The position numbers and the translations under genes were made by a program. DNA of 7,327 nt from assembly GCA_003731675.1 (NCBI GenBank), contig RCNQ01000166.1, forward strand, positions 1 to 7,327. The letters run 5' to 3'. Origin of the DNA: Bacteroidetes/Chlorobi group bacterium ChocPot_Mid. GTDB lineage: Bacteria; Bacteroidota; Ignavibacteria; Kapaibacteriales; UBA2268. This document shows positions 5,789 to 7,327 of the stretch, one piece after another (the first letter of the stretch is position 1; each line of letters opens with the position of its first letter). A model generated the notes under the pieces. That model worked only from the letters and a program-made list of their open reading frames with translations, was not told where the DNA came from and ran no database searches.

Positions 5789-6112
5789 ATGTCAGATAAA
5801 ATAGAAATAATAGTACAACATTTTCACGGATGTCCAAACGGACCTAAGTTGATTGAAAATGTTAAAACAGCCGTAAAACAATTTGGAGATGATATTGTAT
5901 ATTCTGAGCAGATTATAGATACACCGGAACTTGCTGAAAAATACAAATTCAGAGGTTCTCCCACATTGCTTATTAATGGCGAAGATTTTGAAGGCAGGGA
6001 AATACCTGATGAAATCTCTCTTTCATGCAGATTTTATCCAGGTGGATTACCTGATGTTGAGAAAATTAAATTAAAAATTAAAGAAATTTTGAAAGAACAA
6101 GGAAAAAAATAA
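5789..6112 (+). CDS. Thioredoxin-fold protein without CXXC
   Basis: A 107-residue protein. The strand IEIIVQHFHG leads into CPNGPK (C15 to K20) at the usual thioredoxin active-site position, but the second cysteine is replaced by Gly18, leaving a single N-terminal cysteine. RGSPTLLING supplies the cis-proline loop (P58), and a second conserved-looking cysteine occurs at C80 in LSCRFYPGGLP. This composition, with CP.GPK, SPT..NG and SCR.Y..GLP, is seen in thioredoxin-like proteins that accompany mercury and arsenic resistance genes; the pair C15/C80 could bind or reduce a thiophilic ion. I start at ATG 5789 and not at the upstream in-frame ATG 5675, because the extra 38 residues there would be an out-of-frame read of the DUF2798 gene. 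The stop TAA shares one base with the ATG of the next gene (TAATG). Confidence 0.8.
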   Translation: MSDKIEIIVQHFHGCPNGPKLIENVKTAVKQFGDDIVYSEQIIDTPELAEKYKFRGSPTLLINGEDFEGREIPDEISLSCRFYPGGLPDVEKIKLKIKEILKEQGKK

Positions 6113-7327
6113 TGATTTGGAAACATGAATGGAAAATACTTCTGGTGATTGGAATTGTCTTTTTAGGATTTTTCTATTTGCCATTAGGTAATCAAAGATT
6201 TGACAATGCCGTTTTTGAAGCATTGTATTTAACACAATGGTATGCTCAGGAGCATGTGATTTTATGCTTAATACCTGCATTTTTCATTGCTGGTGCAATT
6301 AGCGTCTTTATCAGTCAGCAATCTGTTATGAAATATCTCGGTGCCAAAGCAAATAAGGTATTAGCTTACGGTGTTGCTTCTGTCTCAGGTGGTATTCTTG
6401 CTGTATGTTCGTGTACTGTATTACCTCTCTTTGCAGGTATTTACAGAATGGGTGCGGGATTAGGACCTGCAACTACTTTCCTTTACTCTGGTCCCGCAAT
6501 AAATGTTATGGCTGTCGTCTTGACTGCTAATGTACTTGGATTTGAAATGGGGGTTGCTCGTGGTGTTGGTGCAATTGTCTTTAGCATTGTCATCGGAATT
6601 ATAATGCAATTTATTTACCGCAAGGAAGAACTCGAAAAATCCAATGCCCAAATTGCAATGCCCGAAGAAAAAGTAACTCGTCCGTTATGGAAAAATGTTG
6701 TTTACTTTGGCTCAATGGTAGCAATATTAGTATTCTCTAATTGGGCAAATCCCGATAGCTCTACTACTGCATGGGCTTTTATCTTTTCCATAAAATGGTA
6801 TTTAACAGGAATATTTGCAATAGGATTGCTATTAACATTGATATTTTGGTTCGATATTAATAAAAAGAAACTTATTATTGCTTCAATTCCGACAATAGTA
6901 TTAGCAATAATATTTATTGAACAACCTTTAATATCATTTATAGCAGCAATAATTGGTTTATCTTATGCGACTTCATCGAGCGAGGGTGAAGGTGAATCAT
7001 GGTTCACAGCATCATGGGATTTTGCAAAACAAATTATGCCTTTACTTTTTTACGGTGTTTTAATAGCAGGATTTGCTTTGGGCAGACCCGGTCATGAGGG
7101 TATAATACCATCGGAGTGGATTAGCGCAGCAGTTGGTGAAAATACAATCTTCTCCAATTTATTCGCATCGGTGGTTGGTGCATTTATGTATTTTGCTACT
7201 TTAACGGAAATACCTATTTTGCAGGGATTAATTGGTAACGGCATGTCAAAAGGTCCTGCATTGGCTCTGTTATTAGCAGGAACAGCATTGTCCTGTCCAA
7301 GCATGCTTGTTATTAAAAGTGTGATAG
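6112..7327 (+). CDS. ArsP-type permease, full-length form (3' truncated by the window)
   Basis: ATG 6112 opens a frame with no stop to the right edge (405 whole codons). The N-terminal half has helices near 8-24 and 48-68 (containing C52), then ASVSGGILAVCSCTVLPLF with C99-S-C101 and P105, and GAGLGPATTFLYSGPAINVM, which is the central motif of the ArsP/DUF318 permease family. After a charged loop (about residues 167-185) and further helices, the second half has PSEWISAAVGENTIFSN, GAFMYFATLTEIPILQGLIG and KGPALALLLAGTALSCPSM with C395, the matching repeat. Characterised ArsP proteins export trivalent organoarsenicals; other members are unassigned. Cysteine-rich transport motifs suit a thiophilic substrate. 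Its start overlaps the thioredoxin-like gene (TAATG), implying co-translation and perhaps direct hand-over. Compared with the half-permeases at 2115-3124 it is the cysteine-bearing, two-repeat version of the same superfamily. Confidence 0.88.
   Translation, partial: MIWKHEWKILLVIGIVFLGFFYLPLGNQRFDNAVFEALYLTQWYAQEHVILCLIPAFFIAGAISVFISQQSVMKYLGAKANKVLAYGVASVSGGILAVCSCTVLPLFAGIYRMGAGLGPATTFLYSGPAINVMAVVLTANVLGFEMGVARGVGAIVFSIVIGIIMQFIYRKEELEKSNAQIAMPEEKVTRPLWKNVVYFGSMVAILVFSNWANPDSSTTAWAFIFSIKWYLTGIFAIGLLLTLIFWFDINKKKLIIASIPTIVLAIIFIEQPLISFIAAIIGLSYATSSSEGEGESWFTASWDFAKQIMPLLFYGVLIAGFALGRPGHEGIIPSEWISAAVGENTIFSNLFASVVGAFMYFATLTEIPILQGLIGNGMSKGPALALLLAGTALSCPSMLVIKSVI

Noticed and set aside
7092..7304. 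70-aa minus-strand frame
   Set aside because: Antisense shadow of the conserved second half of the ArsP-type permease.

Overview
The window is 7.3 kb of AT-rich bacterial DNA carrying one unbroken run of genes, all on the + strand. Coding sequences abut or overlap almost everywhere and the largest intergenic gap is 33 bases, so it reads as part of one operon truncated at both ends. The signal-peptide-bearing beta-barrel protein indicates a Gram-negative cell envelope. Low GC, the split permease pair and the porin type fit the Bacteroidota/Ignavibacteria/Kapabacteria neighbourhood. Several genes have clear Shine-Dalgarno sites (GGAG, AAAGGAAG, AAAGG), which fits Ignavibacteria-like lineages somewhat better than typical SD-poor Bacteroidia. 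This taxonomic guess is an inference.

Left part (1-1930): the 3' end of a DUF169 protein gene, a 361-aa outer-membrane beta-barrel/porin-like protein, a 31-codon mini-ORF whose tail copies the last residues of the DUF169 protein, and a small CoA-binding (Rossmann) protein. A 43-bp near-perfect direct repeat (3 mismatches) flanks the porin unit. Each copy supplies both the C-terminal codons of the upstream ORF and the Shine-Dalgarno site of the downstream gene.

Middle part (1942-3846): a 56-aa unrecognised protein, two half-size ArsP/DUF318-type permeases overlapping by ATGA, a four-cysteine DGC-domain putative zinc-binding protein, and an AhpD/carboxymuconolactone-decarboxylase-like protein with a single cysteine.

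Right part (3872-7327): a YeeE/YedE sulfur (thiosulfate or selenium) transporter, a short TrmO-type tRNA methyltransferase, a DUF2798 two-helix membrane protein, a thioredoxin-fold protein lacking CXXC, and the first 405 codons of a full-length ArsP-type permease with a CSC motif, running off the right edge.

Read together, this is a candidate uptake/efflux and thiol-chemistry module for a sulfur-, selenium- or arsenic-like substrate: an outer-membrane pore, at least three inner-membrane permease systems, and small cysteine proteins that could carry or reduce the substrate. No ArsR, TusA or other obvious regulator or carrier is visible inside the window, and the substrate cannot be fixed from sequence alone. 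No RNA genes, CRISPR arrays, insertion sequences, convincing promoters or terminators were seen.
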